64,000 bases of DNA from Streptomyces soli (GTDB lineage Bacteria; Actinomycetota; Actinomycetes; Streptomycetales; Streptomycetaceae). Shown here piece by piece: positions 17,140-26,167 of the stretch (positions are counted from its first letter, which is position 1; the number at the start of each line of letters is the position of its first letter). The notes below the pieces were generated by a model, which saw only the letters and a list, made by a program, of their open reading frames with translations, had not been told where the DNA came from and ran no database searches. The stretch is taken from NCBI RefSeq assembly GCF_003999195.1, contig NZ_RJVR01000294.1, positions 1 to 64,000 on the forward strand, in the 5' to 3' direction. Made by a program: the position numbers and the translations under genes.

Positions 17140-18636
17140 TCAGGAATAGCGCAGGTCTTGCGTCGTGGCGTACCAGTCGAACGGCGTGCCGGAGGAGTTG
17201 ATCACGACGCTCTTCTGGCGGGTGTACGTGCGGTACGCGTCGAGGCCGTTCTCCGAGCCGATACCGCTGTCCTTCGAACCGCCCCAGGGCGAGCTGGGGT
17301 CGATGCGGTGGTGGTCGTTGACCCAGGTGATGCCGACGTCGAGGCCGTCGGCGACCCGCAGGGCGCGGCCCGTGTCGGCTGTCCACACGGACGCGGCGAG
17401 CCCGAACGGGCAGTCGTTGGCCTTGCGCAGGGCGTCGGCCTCGTCGTCGAACGGTACGACGAGGGTGAGCGGGCCGAACACCTCCTCATACCACAGCTCG
17501 TGCTCCGGCGTGATGTCCCCGACGACGGTCGGCTCGTAGAACCAGCCCTTCCGGTACTCCGCGCCCCGCGGCACCCGCCCGCCGCACAGCACGCGCGCGC
17601 CCTGTCCGGCCGCCCTGGCGACGGCCTGCGCGACCTTCTCGCGCTGTGCCTCGGACACCAGCGGCCCGACCTGGGTGTCGACGGCGAGCGGGTCGCCGAG
17701 CCTGAGTGCCTGGGTGCGTTCGATGAAGCGCGCCACGAACCGCTCGTGCACCGACCGCTGTACGAGGACCCGGGCGCCCTGCACACAGGTCTGCCCGGTG
17801 GCGATGAAGGACGCGAACAGCGCGCCCGCGACGGCCTGTTCGAGGTCGACGTCGTCGAAGATCACGACCGGCGCCTTGCCGCCGAGCTCGGCGGTGACCG
17901 GGATCAGCGAGCGGCCGGCGGTGGCGGCGACGACGCGGCCCGTCTCGGTGCCGCCGGTGATGTCGAGCTTCGCGAGACCCTGGTGTTCGGACAGCGCGCG
18001 GCCGGTGGTGGCACCCAGCCCGGTGACGACGTTGACCACCCCGGCCGGCACCCCGGCCTCCTCCAGCAGATCGACCAGCGCGAGCGGCACGGCGGGCCCG
18101 AGTTCGCTGGGTTTGATGACGAGGGAGTTGCCCGCCGCGAGCGCTGCCGACAGCTTCTTCATGGTGATCAGCAGCGGGTGGTTCCAGGGTGTGATGAGCC
18201 CTGCGACGCCGAGCGGCACCCGGTTCACGACGTTGAGGTAGCCGGCGCCGAAGTCAGGCACGCTGCCTTCCGCGGTCTGCGCGACGGCCCCGAAGTACTC
18301 CAGCCATTCGGGCAGCCGGGCGAGCTGGGCGCGCATCTCGCGCAGCGGCCGGCCGATCTGGAGGGTCTCGAGGCGGGCGTACACGTCGATGCGGTCGGCG
18401 AGCAGACCGGCCGCGCGGTTCAGCACCCGGGCGCGCTCGCGCGGGCGGATGCCGCGCCAGCGCTGGTCCTCGAAGGCGGTACGGGCGGCGGCGACCGCGT
18501 GGTTCACGTCGCCGGGGGTGGCGTGTGCGACGTCGTAGAGGTGCCCGCCGGTGGCGGGGTTGGTGACGGCGAAGGTGGCGCCGTCGGACGCGGCGACGTC
18601 CTTTCCGTCGATCCGCAGCAACAGGGTCTCAGCCAT
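17140..18636 (-). CDS. NAD(P)+-dependent aldehyde dehydrogenase
   Basis: 498 aa, normal length. ATG at 18636 with GAAAGG upstream. Signatures: GLITPWNHPLLI (cofactor region, ~residue 150), VTAELGGKAPVV (general base Glu, ~258) and ATGQTCVQGARV with the catalytic Cys (~293), plus EEVFGPLTLVV. Closest in style to betaine/hydroxymuconic-type semialdehyde dehydrogenases. Overlaps the stop of the upstream amidohydrolase-2 gene by 8 bases. Expected to oxidise a semialdehyde intermediate of the pathway encoded by this operon. Confidence 0.9.
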   Translation of the reverse strand: MAETLLLRIDGKDVAASDGATFAVTNPATGGHLYDVAHATPGDVNHAVAAARTAFEDQRWRGIRPRERARVLNRAAGLLADRIDVYARLETLQIGRPLREMRAQLARLPEWLEYFGAVAQTAEGSVPDFGAGYLNVVNRVPLGVAGLITPWNHPLLITMKKLSAALAAGNSLVIKPSELGPAVPLALVDLLEEAGVPAGVVNVVTGLGATTGRALSEHQGLAKLDITGGTETGRVVAATAGRSLIPVTAELGGKAPVVIFDDVDLEQAVAGALFASFIATGQTCVQGARVLVQRSVHERFVARFIERTQALRLGDPLAVDTQVGPLVSEAQREKVAQAVARAAGQGARVLCGGRVPRGAEYRKGWFYEPTVVGDITPEHELWYEEVFGPLTLVVPFDDEADALRKANDCPFGLAASVWTADTGRALRVADGLDVGITWVNDHHRIDPSSPWGGSKDSGIGSENGLDAYRTYTRQKSVVINSSGTPFDWYATTQDLRYS

Positions 18637-19693
18637 TCCGGGTACCTTTCTCGGGGCCCGCGCCGTCCACACGGTCTCCTACGGGTCCTACGAGTCGTTC
18701 GATGTTGGTGTGCGCGATCCGCGCCAGGGCGTCGGCGCCCAGTTCCACCCCCGCGAGCTGGCTGCCGAGCCCGTCCGCGCCCATGTCGAAGGGCGTGTCG
18801 GTGCCGAGGACCAGCCGGTCGGCGCCCACCTGCTCGATCAACCAGGCCGTCGCGGCCGGGCTGTGGGTGAGCGTGTCGTAGTGGAACCGGCGCGCGTAGC
18901 GGCTGGGCGGCTCGGCGCAGCCCTTCGCCTCCGGCCTGACCTTGTGCCCATGGTCGAGGCGGCCGAGCTGGTAGGGCAGGTGGCCGCCGCCGTGCACCAG
19001 CACCACGTCGAGGTCCGGGAGGGCGTCGAGGGTGCCGGACAGGATCAGCCGGGACGCGCACACCGCGGTCTGCCAGGGGTTGCCCTGGAGGTTGGTCAGG
19101 TAGAAGTCGTCGAGCATGCCGGGCGCGGCGCCCACGTAGTACGGGTGGACCACCAGCGGCACGGACAGTTCGGCCGCCGCCGCGAGCACGGGCCGCAGCC
19201 GCGCGTCGTCCAGCGGCACGTCCTCGGCGTGCGGCCCGATCTGTGCACCCCGCAGCCCCAGCGTGCGCACCGCCCGGCGGAGTTCGTCGACGGCGGCGGC
19301 CGGGTCCTGGAGCGGCAGGGTGGCCAGTCCGGCGAACCGGCCGGGTGCCTGGGCGGCCATCGCAGCGATCGCGTCGTTGATCATGCGGGCGGCCTCGACG
19401 GCCGCGGCGGGCTCGATCCAGTAGAGGAACAGGGGCGGTGCCACGGACAGCAGGGCGGCGTCGATGCCCTGCCGGTCCATGGTGGCGAGCCGGGTGGGCA
19501 CGTGGTGGAAGTCGTCCAGCAGCGGGTAGCGATAGCCCTGCCGATGCACCACCCACGTCGAGCCGTCGCTGCGCTCCTCGAGCCGGATGCCGTCGGGCGC
19601 GAGCCCTTCGCGCATGGCGTCGACGAGGACGGGCGGGATGACGTGCGCGTGCGCGTCGACGACCTTGGGGCGGGTTTTTGGTGACGTGGTCAT
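18629..19693 (-). CDS. Amidohydrolase-2 family protein (ACMSD-like)
   Basis: 354 aa. ATG at 19693 overlaps the isochorismatase-family stop (ATGA). Metal ligands: KVVDAHAHVIPP (HxH, residues ~14-16), LVVHPYYVG, the HGGGHLPYQLGR motif (~232) and LVLGTDTPFDMG (Asp, ~295). This is the layout of the ACMSD/gamma-resorcylate decarboxylase group, which decarboxylates or hydrolyses ring-cleavage products. Fits a decarboxylation or hydrolysis step after ring opening. Substrate cannot be read from sequence. Confidence 0.85.
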   Translation of the reverse strand: MTTSPKTRPKVVDAHAHVIPPVLVDAMREGLAPDGIRLEERSDGSTWVVHRQGYRYPLLDDFHHVPTRLATMDRQGIDAALLSVAPPLFLYWIEPAAAVEAARMINDAIAAMAAQAPGRFAGLATLPLQDPAAAVDELRRAVRTLGLRGAQIGPHAEDVPLDDARLRPVLAAAAELSVPLVVHPYYVGAAPGMLDDFYLTNLQGNPWQTAVCASRLILSGTLDALPDLDVVLVHGGGHLPYQLGRLDHGHKVRPEAKGCAEPPSRYARRFHYDTLTHSPAATAWLIEQVGADRLVLGTDTPFDMGADGLGSQLAGVELGADALARIAHTNIERLVGPVGDRVDGAGPEKGTRNG

Positions 19694-20304
19694 AGAGCGG
19701 CGAGCACCTCCTTCGCGGACGCGACCCAGCCGAATGCCTGCCGGATCACCAGCAGCGCGGCCTCGTGCGCGGCCTTGTCCATGGTGTCCACGCACTCCTC
19801 GACGACCACGGGCGCGTAGTCGCGCGTGTTGGCGGCGACGGTGGTGGCCAGGACGCAGCTGTTGGTGTTGACGCCTGTCAGCAGGAGCGTGTCGATGCGC
19901 CTCGAGCGAAGGACGTGGTCGAGGTCGGTGGCGGAGAAGCAGTCGTACCGCTTCTTGCCGATGACGACCACGTCGTACTCCGGGTCGTACACCTCGGGCA
20001 TCAGGGTGAGGCCGGGGCTGCCGGGCAGTTGGTGCCGCAGGACGTTGGCCCGGCTGGCGTCGGTGTCGGCGACCGAGGCCCACCACGGGTTGGAGGCGAT
20101 CTCCTCGACGGCGTGGTACGAGGTGACGACGTGCACGACGGGTACGTCCTGCCGTCGGGCGCCGGCCAGGAAGTCGGCGTTGGCCTTGGTGACGCGGGCC
20201 GCGTCGGCGGCGGGCAGCGGCATGGTCGCCACGGCCGGGTCGAGGTGGCCGCGGTGCAGGTCGATGGTGACAACAGCGGAGCGTCCGTAGGGAACGGCGG
20301 TCAT
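19690..20304 (-). CDS. Isochorismatase-family cysteine amidohydrolase
   Basis: 204 aa. Catalytic triad visible: Asp in VVTIDLHRGHLDP (~residue 14), Lys in VVIGKKRYDCFS (~118) and Cys in LTGVNTNSCVLATT (~152). The family includes maleamate, nicotinamide and N-carbamoylsarcosine amidases. Coupled by four-base overlaps on both sides: its start overlaps the alpha/beta hydrolase stop, and its stop overlaps the amidohydrolase-2 start. Likely removes an amide or carbamoyl nitrogen from a linear pathway intermediate. Confidence 0.88.
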   Translation of the reverse strand: MTAVPYGRSAVVTIDLHRGHLDPAVATMPLPAADAARVTKANADFLAGARRQDVPVVHVVTSYHAVEEIASNPWWASVADTDASRANVLRHQLPGSPGLTLMPEVYDPEYDVVVIGKKRYDCFSATDLDHVLRSRRIDTLLLTGVNTNSCVLATTVAANTRDYAPVVVEECVDTMDKAAHEAALLVIRQAFGWVASAKEVLAAL

Positions 20305-21548
20305 CGTCCAGACTCCTTCGGGTGGGTGCGGCGTTCGGTCCTCCCGGTCGGCAGGACGTAGTCGACGTAATCCTCGGCAGGTACGCCGGTCACTCGGTCC
20401 AGCAGCCAGTCCGCCGTGTACGTCACCCAGTTGGGCCCGAGCGCGACGGAGGGTGTGGGCAGCGACAGCGCGTGCCTGCCCTGCTGGTAGACGAGCATCG
20501 GCGCGGGCGTCGGGCAGGCGGCGGCGAGCGCGTAGCTGTGCTCGACCGGGGACAGTTCGTCCTCGTCGCCCGCGACCACCAGCCAGGGCGCGCTCATGCC
20601 GCCGATCAGCGGCCGCAGGTCGATCTCCTGGACCATGCGGTCGAAGGCCGCCTCGTCGTGTTCGAGGCCGGACATCCACATGTAGCGGGCCTTGAAGGAC
20701 GGCGAGGCCATCTCGAAGATCATGTGGCAGCCGGGTTCGTGACAGACCAGACCGACCGCGCTACCGCGCAGCGACGGCTGGGTGGCGGCGATCTGCGACA
20801 TCCAGTACGAGCCGAAGGACAGGCCGAAGCCCACGATCCGCTCGTCGTCGACCTCGGGCCGGGCACGGCACCACTCGACCAGGGCAGCCCCGGCGTCGAT
20901 CCACGCGCTGGGCGTGAACTTGTTGCCCCTGATGGGCGCTTCACCCTGTCCGGGGCCGTCGAAGGCGAGCACGGCGAAGCCGCGTTCGAGGAACTTGTCG
21001 CCGTACAGGTTGACGTTGAGTTCCTTCGGCGCGTCCATGCCGCCGCAGGACAGGACGGTGTGCACGGGGCCGCCCGCGTATCCGCGCGGCAGATGGAACC
21101 AGGCCGGAATGAAGGTGTCCCCGAACGGGATCTCGACGCGCTCGACGTGGTGGTCCGAGAGCCGCCCGTACGCGCTGTAGCAGGCGTTCTTGCGGTCGTC
21201 GAGGCTGGTCAGGCGCTCGCAGTCCTCCCAGATGGGCCACTCGGCCGTGGCGTAGAGCAGCGCCGCGTGGAAGTAGTGCTCGCGGGCGGCGACTGTTCGC
21301 CCATGTCGTTCCGCCTCTTCGGCCAGCCCCTCACGCCGCTGGGCGAGTTCGGTGAAGACGGGGACGAGATCCGCGAACTTGTGGATGCGGGACTCGGCCA
21401 CCCGGAAGTCCGCAGTGGCGTCCACGCCCATGGGCCGCAGGGTGTACGCGACGCGCGGCTGGTCCCATTCGAGACCGTCCGTGCGCAGCACCGAGTCGGT
21501 GATCCAGCGCTGCTCGTGCCAACGGCGCGGGCCTGTCGTGGTGTTCAT
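20301..21548 (-). CDS. Alpha/beta hydrolase, dihydroxypseudooxynicotine-hydrolase-like
   Basis: 415 aa. A helical N-terminal region (~residues 40-140, FTELAQRREGLAEEAERHG) precedes an alpha/beta-hydrolase core with AFDGPGQGEAPIRG, the nucleophile elbow IVGFGLSFGSYWMSQ (Ser ~243), Asp in VVAGDEDELSP and a late His in QQGRHALSLP. Size and two-part layout resemble 2,6-dihydroxypseudooxynicotine hydrolase and FrsA-like enzymes that cut C-C or ester bonds. Second gene of the operon, directly after the importer. C-C hydrolase action on a heterocycle side chain is an inference. Confidence 0.82.
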   Translation of the reverse strand: MNTTTGPRRWHEQRWITDSVLRTDGLEWDQPRVAYTLRPMGVDATADFRVAESRIHKFADLVPVFTELAQRREGLAEEAERHGRTVAAREHYFHAALLYATAEWPIWEDCERLTSLDDRKNACYSAYGRLSDHHVERVEIPFGDTFIPAWFHLPRGYAGGPVHTVLSCGGMDAPKELNVNLYGDKFLERGFAVLAFDGPGQGEAPIRGNKFTPSAWIDAGAALVEWCRARPEVDDERIVGFGLSFGSYWMSQIAATQPSLRGSAVGLVCHEPGCHMIFEMASPSFKARYMWMSGLEHDEAAFDRMVQEIDLRPLIGGMSAPWLVVAGDEDELSPVEHSYALAAACPTPAPMLVYQQGRHALSLPTPSVALGPNWVTYTADWLLDRVTGVPAEDYVDYVLPTGRTERRTHPKESGR

Positions 21549-21600
21549 GGTGAAGCGATCCGTTCGTTTCGGTGGAGGGGCGGCGCGGTCGGACGTGCCG

Positions 21601-22878
21601 TCACGGGGAGGCCAATTGCGTCGTACGGGCGAGCGCGCCCGACCGGACGAACAGCAGCGCCGCGACCCCTACCAGCGGCAGCAGGGTCAGCTGCCACAGG
21701 CCCGCGCCGCCCCATCCGGTGCTGTTGACGAGCGCGGAGAACAGGTAGCCCGCGAACGCGGCGGGCAGGTAGAACGACGCGACGAACAGCCCGGAGACCC
21801 GGCCGATGAGGTTCGGCCTGACCGCGCGCTGCATCGCGGAGTAGATGTTGACGAAGAGGAAGCCACTGGCGAGAGCGCCCTCCCCGAAGGACAGCGCGTA
21901 CTGCGGCCCCGCGGTGGTGGGCCCGTTGAACAACAGGTAGCCGACGACGCATCCGGCGAGCGCCGCGACGATCATCACGGCGCGCTGGTTGAGCTTGTCG
22001 CCGAGCCAGCCGGCCGGGATGCCGAGCACCGCGCCGAGGCCGAACATGCTGGCCGCCAGGGATGCCTGCCCGGTGCCGAAGCCGAGCTTGGTCTCCAGGA
22101 AGGTCGGGTACAGCCCGATGTAGCCGTACATCGACACGCCCACGACGATCGCGGTGAGCATCAGGAGCAGCACGTTGCGGTTGTACAGAGCCGTCGGCAG
22201 ATGGTCGACGCGCAGCCGTGGCCCGGCCTTGACCACCGTTTCCTTCCGTTCGGTGAAGGACTTGCGGATCGTCAGCGCCACGATGACGACGAAGACGAGG
22301 CCGATCAGGCCGTACGTCCAGAAGGTCGTGCGCCAGCCGTTGCCGGCCGCGATGTGCGCGCCGAGCAGCGGACCGATGAACCCACCGAGCCCGTAGGCGA
22401 AGTTGAGCGTGCCGAGCGCCATGGCCCGGTTGGCGAAGAAGTAGGCGCCGACCGCGGAGAACAGCGCGCCGTTCTGCATGGCTTCGCCGACGCCCGACAG
22501 GGCGCGGTAGGCGACCATGTCGGGAAATCCGACGGCCAGCGTGGTGAGGATCGTGAAGATCGAGTAGATCGCGATCCCGATGATGATGACGCTTTTGCGG
22601 GACATCCGGTCGAGCAGGTAACCGGTCGGGACTCCGGCCAGGCCGATACCCAGCGTGAAGATCGTGGAAAGCAACCCGCCTTGGCCGAGGCTGAAGCCGA
22701 ACTCACTGCGGATGCCTGGCAGAAGGACCGAGAAGACTTGCCGGTCCATCGCGTTGACGACATACGAAGCAGCCAGCACGGCCAGGCTGATCAGGGCAAG
22801 CGTGGTGCTCAGACGGGGGCCTTCGGCGTGGAGAAGGCCCCGTCGGCCTTCGGTGTCTGTGTCTGCGGCTGAGACCAC
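21601..22878 (-). CDS. MFS transporter (anion:cation symporter-like)
   Basis: 425 aa, twelve predicted membrane helices. GTG start at 22878 behind GGAGG. MFS loop 2-3 signature is present as GYLLDRMSRKSVIIIG (~residue 85), with NAMDRQVFSVLLPGI at helix 1. First gene of the minus-strand catabolic operon and divergent from the asparaginase-like gene, so it most likely imports the substrate rather than exporting a drug. Confidence 0.87.
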   Translation of the reverse strand: MVSAADTDTEGRRGLLHAEGPRLSTTLALISLAVLAASYVVNAMDRQVFSVLLPGIRSEFGFSLGQGGLLSTIFTLGIGLAGVPTGYLLDRMSRKSVIIIGIAIYSIFTILTTLAVGFPDMVAYRALSGVGEAMQNGALFSAVGAYFFANRAMALGTLNFAYGLGGFIGPLLGAHIAAGNGWRTTFWTYGLIGLVFVVIVALTIRKSFTERKETVVKAGPRLRVDHLPTALYNRNVLLLMLTAIVVGVSMYGYIGLYPTFLETKLGFGTGQASLAASMFGLGAVLGIPAGWLGDKLNQRAVMIVAALAGCVVGYLLFNGPTTAGPQYALSFGEGALASGFLFVNIYSAMQRAVRPNLIGRVSGLFVASFYLPAAFAGYLFSALVNSTGWGGAGLWQLTLLPLVGVAALLFVRSGALARTTQLASP

Positions 22879-22974
22879 GACGTTGCCTCCATCAGGTTTC
22901 CGGGTAGCATACGGAGCAATTCCGGCATCCTATAAAATGCAAACTATCAACTGTCAAGTCACTGAGAGTGAGCA
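22879..22974. promoter_or_regulatory. Divergent promoter/operator region
   Basis: 96 bp between the divergent MFS and asparaginase genes, distinctly AT-rich (TATAAAATGCAAACTATCAA, about 22930-22949). CGGAGCAATTCCG is a short inverted repeat just upstream. Probable binding region of the GntR regulator encoded at 24154. Confidence 0.45.
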
Positions 22975-24051
22975 ATGACGAAGCCTCTAGTGGCCATCGC
23001 GTCCCTGGGCGGGACGATCACCATGACCAGGGCGGCCGCCGCACCGGCCGAAACGGCGGGCCCCGACGGGACAGAGACGTCCGTGCCGGCCGGCGCGCGG
23101 GGCGTCACGCCCTCGCTGACCGCCGCCGACCTGACGGGCTCCGTGCCCGAGCTGCCGGAGGTCGCGGAGATACGCGCCGAGACCCTGTTCACCAAGCCGG
23201 GCGCCTCGCTCGGCTTCGCCGAACTGCTGTCCGCGCTGGACTGGGCACGTGCCGCGGTCGCGGACGGAGCCGCGGGGGTGGTGCTCGTCCAGGGCACCGA
23301 CACGCTGGAGGAGACGAGCTACTTCCTCGACCTGTACTGGGACCGGCCCGAGCCGCTGATAGTCGCGGGCGCGATGCGGCCCCCGCAGTACCCGAGCGCG
23401 GACGGCCCGGCGAATCTGCTGGCCGCCACGCTCACCGCCGCCGAGCCGCGCTCACGCGGGCTCGGCGTGCTGGTAGTGCTCAACGACGAGGTGCACGCGG
23501 CGGCGCGGGTACGGAAGGCCGACAGCAGCGCGCTCGGCGCCTTCACCTCCGTACCGTTCGGTCCGCTGGCCCGGGTGCACGAGCGGACGCTCGCGTACGG
23601 GAACCGCCCGGCCCGCGGCCGCCCGGCGCCGCTCTCCCGGCCGACCGCGGGCACCGGCGCCACCGGCGGCGGCACCGGTCCGCGGGTGGCGCTGCTGGAG
23701 ACGTGCCTCGGGGACGACGGCGAGTTGCTGGGCCTTGCGGAGGCGGCGGGGTACGACGGGGCCGTGCTCTCCGCGTTCGGCGCGGGCCACGTCTCGGAGG
23801 ACCTCGCGGCGGTGGTGTCCAAGGCGGTCGGACGGATTCCCGTGGTGTTCGCGACGCGGACCGGAGCGGGCGCGGTGTTCCACGACACATACGGCTTCGC
23901 CGGCTCGGAACAGGACCTGCTGCGGCGGGGCGCGATCCCGGCGGGCTGGCTGGACGCGCGCAAGGCGCGCCTGCTGCTGTGGGCGCTGCTGGCGGCGGGG
24001 TGCGACCAGGAAACGGTACGGGCGCAGTTCGCAGGGCGGATGGGTGCCTGA
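22975..24051 (+). CDS. Asparaginase/glutaminase-family amidohydrolase
   Basis: 358 aa. The two catalytic threonine motifs are present: IASLGGTITM (residues ~9-18) and VLVQGTDTLEETSYFLDL (~104-121); the Lys region reads VLNDEVHAA. Differs from housekeeping asparaginases by an inserted Pro/Ala/Thr-rich stretch after the first motif and a Gly-rich linker near residue 225. It is divergent from the MFS importer and followed by a GntR gene, so it may hydrolyse an amide produced in the pathway rather than asparagine itself. Confidence 0.87.
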   Translation: MTKPLVAIASLGGTITMTRAAAAPAETAGPDGTETSVPAGARGVTPSLTAADLTGSVPELPEVAEIRAETLFTKPGASLGFAELLSALDWARAAVADGAAGVVLVQGTDTLEETSYFLDLYWDRPEPLIVAGAMRPPQYPSADGPANLLAATLTAAEPRSRGLGVLVVLNDEVHAAARVRKADSSALGAFTSVPFGPLARVHERTLAYGNRPARGRPAPLSRPTAGTGATGGGTGPRVALLETCLGDDGELLGLAEAAGYDGAVLSAFGAGHVSEDLAAVVSKAVGRIPVVFATRTGAGAVFHDTYGFAGSEQDLLRRGAIPAGWLDARKARLLLWALLAAGCDQETVRAQFAGRMGA

Positions 24052-24153
24052 GCTGGTGGGACCTAAGCTGAGCGGAGAGGCACGCGGAGAAACACGCGAG
24101 GAACATGCTCGTGGATCTCCTCGCGCAGACACACATCACACCTGGAGGCAGCG

Positions 24154-24825
24154 GTGAGGGTCGGCAAGCTGACGGCGCCCGGACGGGCTCGTACGGCTCA
24201 CGAATACGCGCTGACCACCCTCCGTACCGCCATTCTCGACGGCACGCTGGCTGGCGGCACACGCCTGGTGCAGACGGAGCTGGCCTCGGAGCTCGACATC
24301 AGCACGACACCGCTGCGCGAGGCGCTGCGCGACCTGTCTGTCGAAGGACTCGTCGTCATGGACCCGCACCGCGGCGCAGTGGTCAGGCGGCTTGACATCG
24401 CAGAAGTACGCGAGATCTACCAACTGCGCATCATCCTTGAGCCGCTGATGGTTCGCCGCGTCGCCGCGACCGTTACGAATGCGCAGCTGGACCAGGCGGA
24501 AGAGCTGGCGGAGCGGATGCAGAAGGAGACCAACCTGTCAGCGTGGGTGGAGCTGAACCGCGACTTCCACGCGCTGTTCGGCGAGCCCGACAACGGCAGC
24601 AAGCTGGCCGGCATCCTGGCCAACCTCCGTGACAGCGCGTCGGCGTACGTGAGCCTGTCCCTGGCGGCCCGGCCGGAGCAGGTGCCCGAGGCGAACGGCG
24701 AACACGCGGAGTTGGTAAGGCTGTACCGCGCGGGCGACGTCGACACGATTGAGCAGTTGACGCTCCAGCATCTGCGCTCAACGCTCAACGCGATCGAGGA
24801 AGCGCACACGCGTGGCGTGATCTAG
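24154..24825 (+). CDS. GntR-family regulator, FCD subfamily
   Basis: 223 aa. GTG at 24154 behind TGGAGGCAGC. Winged helix (YALTTLRTAILDGTLAGG, ELASELDISTTPLREALRDL) then FCD domain (LRIILEPLMVRRVA, LNRDFHALFG, HAELVRLYRAGD, LQHLRSTLNAIEEA). Third gene of the divergon, about 100 bases after the asparaginase-like gene. Expected to repress the 15.7-24.1 kb catabolic genes in the absence of the substrate. Confidence 0.88.
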   Translation: MRVGKLTAPGRARTAHEYALTTLRTAILDGTLAGGTRLVQTELASELDISTTPLREALRDLSVEGLVVMDPHRGAVVRRLDIAEVREIYQLRIILEPLMVRRVAATVTNAQLDQAEELAERMQKETNLSAWVELNRDFHALFGEPDNGSKLAGILANLRDSASAYVSLSLAARPEQVPEANGEHAELVRLYRAGDVDTIEQLTLQHLRSTLNAIEEAHTRGVI

Positions 24826-24962
24826 CCGGTGACTTCGCACCTAACCCGTGAGGGTGACGACACCGCCGGGCACGACGCGGCCGAACCGGGTCAGGACACG
24901 ATCTGCGCCGCAGAATACCGGGCGAACCCGATCACGCCGCCCGAGCTCCCACGACGGGCGGC

Positions 24963-25240
24963 TCACCCGAACCGGTCATGTGCGCAGGATCGGTCTAGCT
25001 GCTTCTCGGCGGCGGCGACGGCGAGGTTGCGGGCCACGCCGGTCAGATCCCGTGCGGCGGTGGCGGCCTCGCTCGCGGCCTCCAAATCGGCGTCGGCCTC
25101 CACGATGTCCAGATGCAGGGGGGCGGGCGTGTCGGGCCCAAGCACCATCAGGCGTCGGCGCAGGTCCTCGACGCGCTCGGCCGTGGGGTTGAGCAGCGCG
25201 AACATGACGGCCTGGCGGGCGGCGTACGCGGTGAAGTCGT
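24963..25240 (-). pseudogene. Unidentified gene, C-terminal fragment
   Basis: GC3-biased minus-strand frame ending at TGA 24963: HDFTAYAARQAVMFALL, ERVEDLRRRLMVLGP, LHLDIVEADADLEAASEAA. About 90 residues, helical, no recognised family. Upstream it collides with the oppositely oriented VOC gene, so the 5' end is gone. Possibly from an integrative element. Confidence 0.35.
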
Positions 25241-25372
25241 GGTGGTGGGTTGGGCGGGCCGGCGGGGCTCTGCTTCGCCCGGCCGGCCTTCCCGGGTCGG
25301 GAAGTGCCCGTGTGCGGGCGGGTCGGCCTTCACTCGCTCGCGCCGCCGCCCGACCGGTCGGGCGTGTGGAGC

Positions 25373-25747
25373 ATGAATGGTTTCTACCGGGACACCGGGC
25401 CGATCGCCCGGGTGGTGGTCGACTGCGCGGATCCGCGGGCCATGGCCCGGTTCTGGGGCGAGGCGATGGACTGGACCCTGCACGAGGTGACCGACGATCA
25501 TGCGGTGCTGCGCTCCGCCAAGGGTGTCGGCCCGTCTCTCGAGTTCCGCCGCACGCCCGACGTGAAGACCGTGCCAGACCGCGTCCATCTTGACCTGGTG
25601 CCGTACCCCGGTGATGACAAAGCAGCGGAGGTGGCCCGGCTGCGGGCCCTCGGCGCCACCGACCTCGACCTCGGCCAGGGCGACGTCCCGTGGACGTGCC
25701 TGGCCGACCCGGAGGGCCACGAGTTCTGCGTCCTCGCCCGGTCCTGA
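25373..25747 (+). CDS. VOC (glyoxalase/bleomycin-resistance-like) protein
   Basis: 124 aa. ATG at 25373 starts the recognisable fold: IARVVVDCADPRAMARFWGE, then HEVTDDHAVLRS, RVHLDLVPYPGD and LADPEGHEFCVLA. These are the paired beta-alpha-beta-beta-beta modules of the VOC superfamily with metal-ligand positions (His of VHLDL, Glu of HEFC). Single gene with no operon partner. Members range from antibiotic binding to dioxygenases; no specific function can be assigned. Confidence 0.8.
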   Translation: MNGFYRDTGPIARVVVDCADPRAMARFWGEAMDWTLHEVTDDHAVLRSAKGVGPSLEFRRTPDVKTVPDRVHLDLVPYPGDDKAAEVARLRALGATDLDLGQGDVPWTCLADPEGHEFCVLARS

Positions 25748-25970
25748 CGCGGAGCCTTAACGACACCCCGACACGTGAGCCTTGTGTGCTCATGCGCCAT
25801 GACCCCGGGTGGGTTGGGCTGCGGCGTCTCGGTCGATTCGGGCGGCGAGAGCTTGCGTGTAGGGCCCGAGATCAGCTCGCTCGCCGACCACAACACTCAA
25901 CTCGCCAACTGAAGCGCTAACCTCGGGCTTTCACGAGGGGCGCTGTCCGGTAGGTGATCGAGAAAGTAGA

Positions 25971-26048
25971 AAGTGCCTCTGAGCTGCCTCTGAGCTGCAA
26001 CGATAGGACGTGCTGAGGGTCCTGTACGTGGTAGCGGAAGAGGCACTT
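25971..26048. repeat. Inverted repeat with tandem 11-bp direct repeat (IS-end-like)
   Basis: AAGTGCCTCT (25971-25980) is exactly repeated inverted as AGAGGCACTT (26039-26048), 58 bases apart. The left arm runs into a tandem TGCCTCTGAGC duplication. Just downstream, from 26054, a short frame with an NSYGSCARCGRR-type Cys pair looks like a truncated protein start. Together this suggests the remains of an insertion-sequence end or a promoter hairpin. The 420 bp from 25748 to 26167 hold no intact gene. Confidence 0.4.
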
Positions 26049-26167
26049 CCCAGGTGAAGAACAGTTACGGGTCGTGTGCGCGTTGCGGGCGGCGGTCGTG
26101 GGGTGGTCATCAACTGCTTGGCGTTGTTTAGTCGGAAGCTACGGATGGGGCTTCTCGGTGTGGTCGG

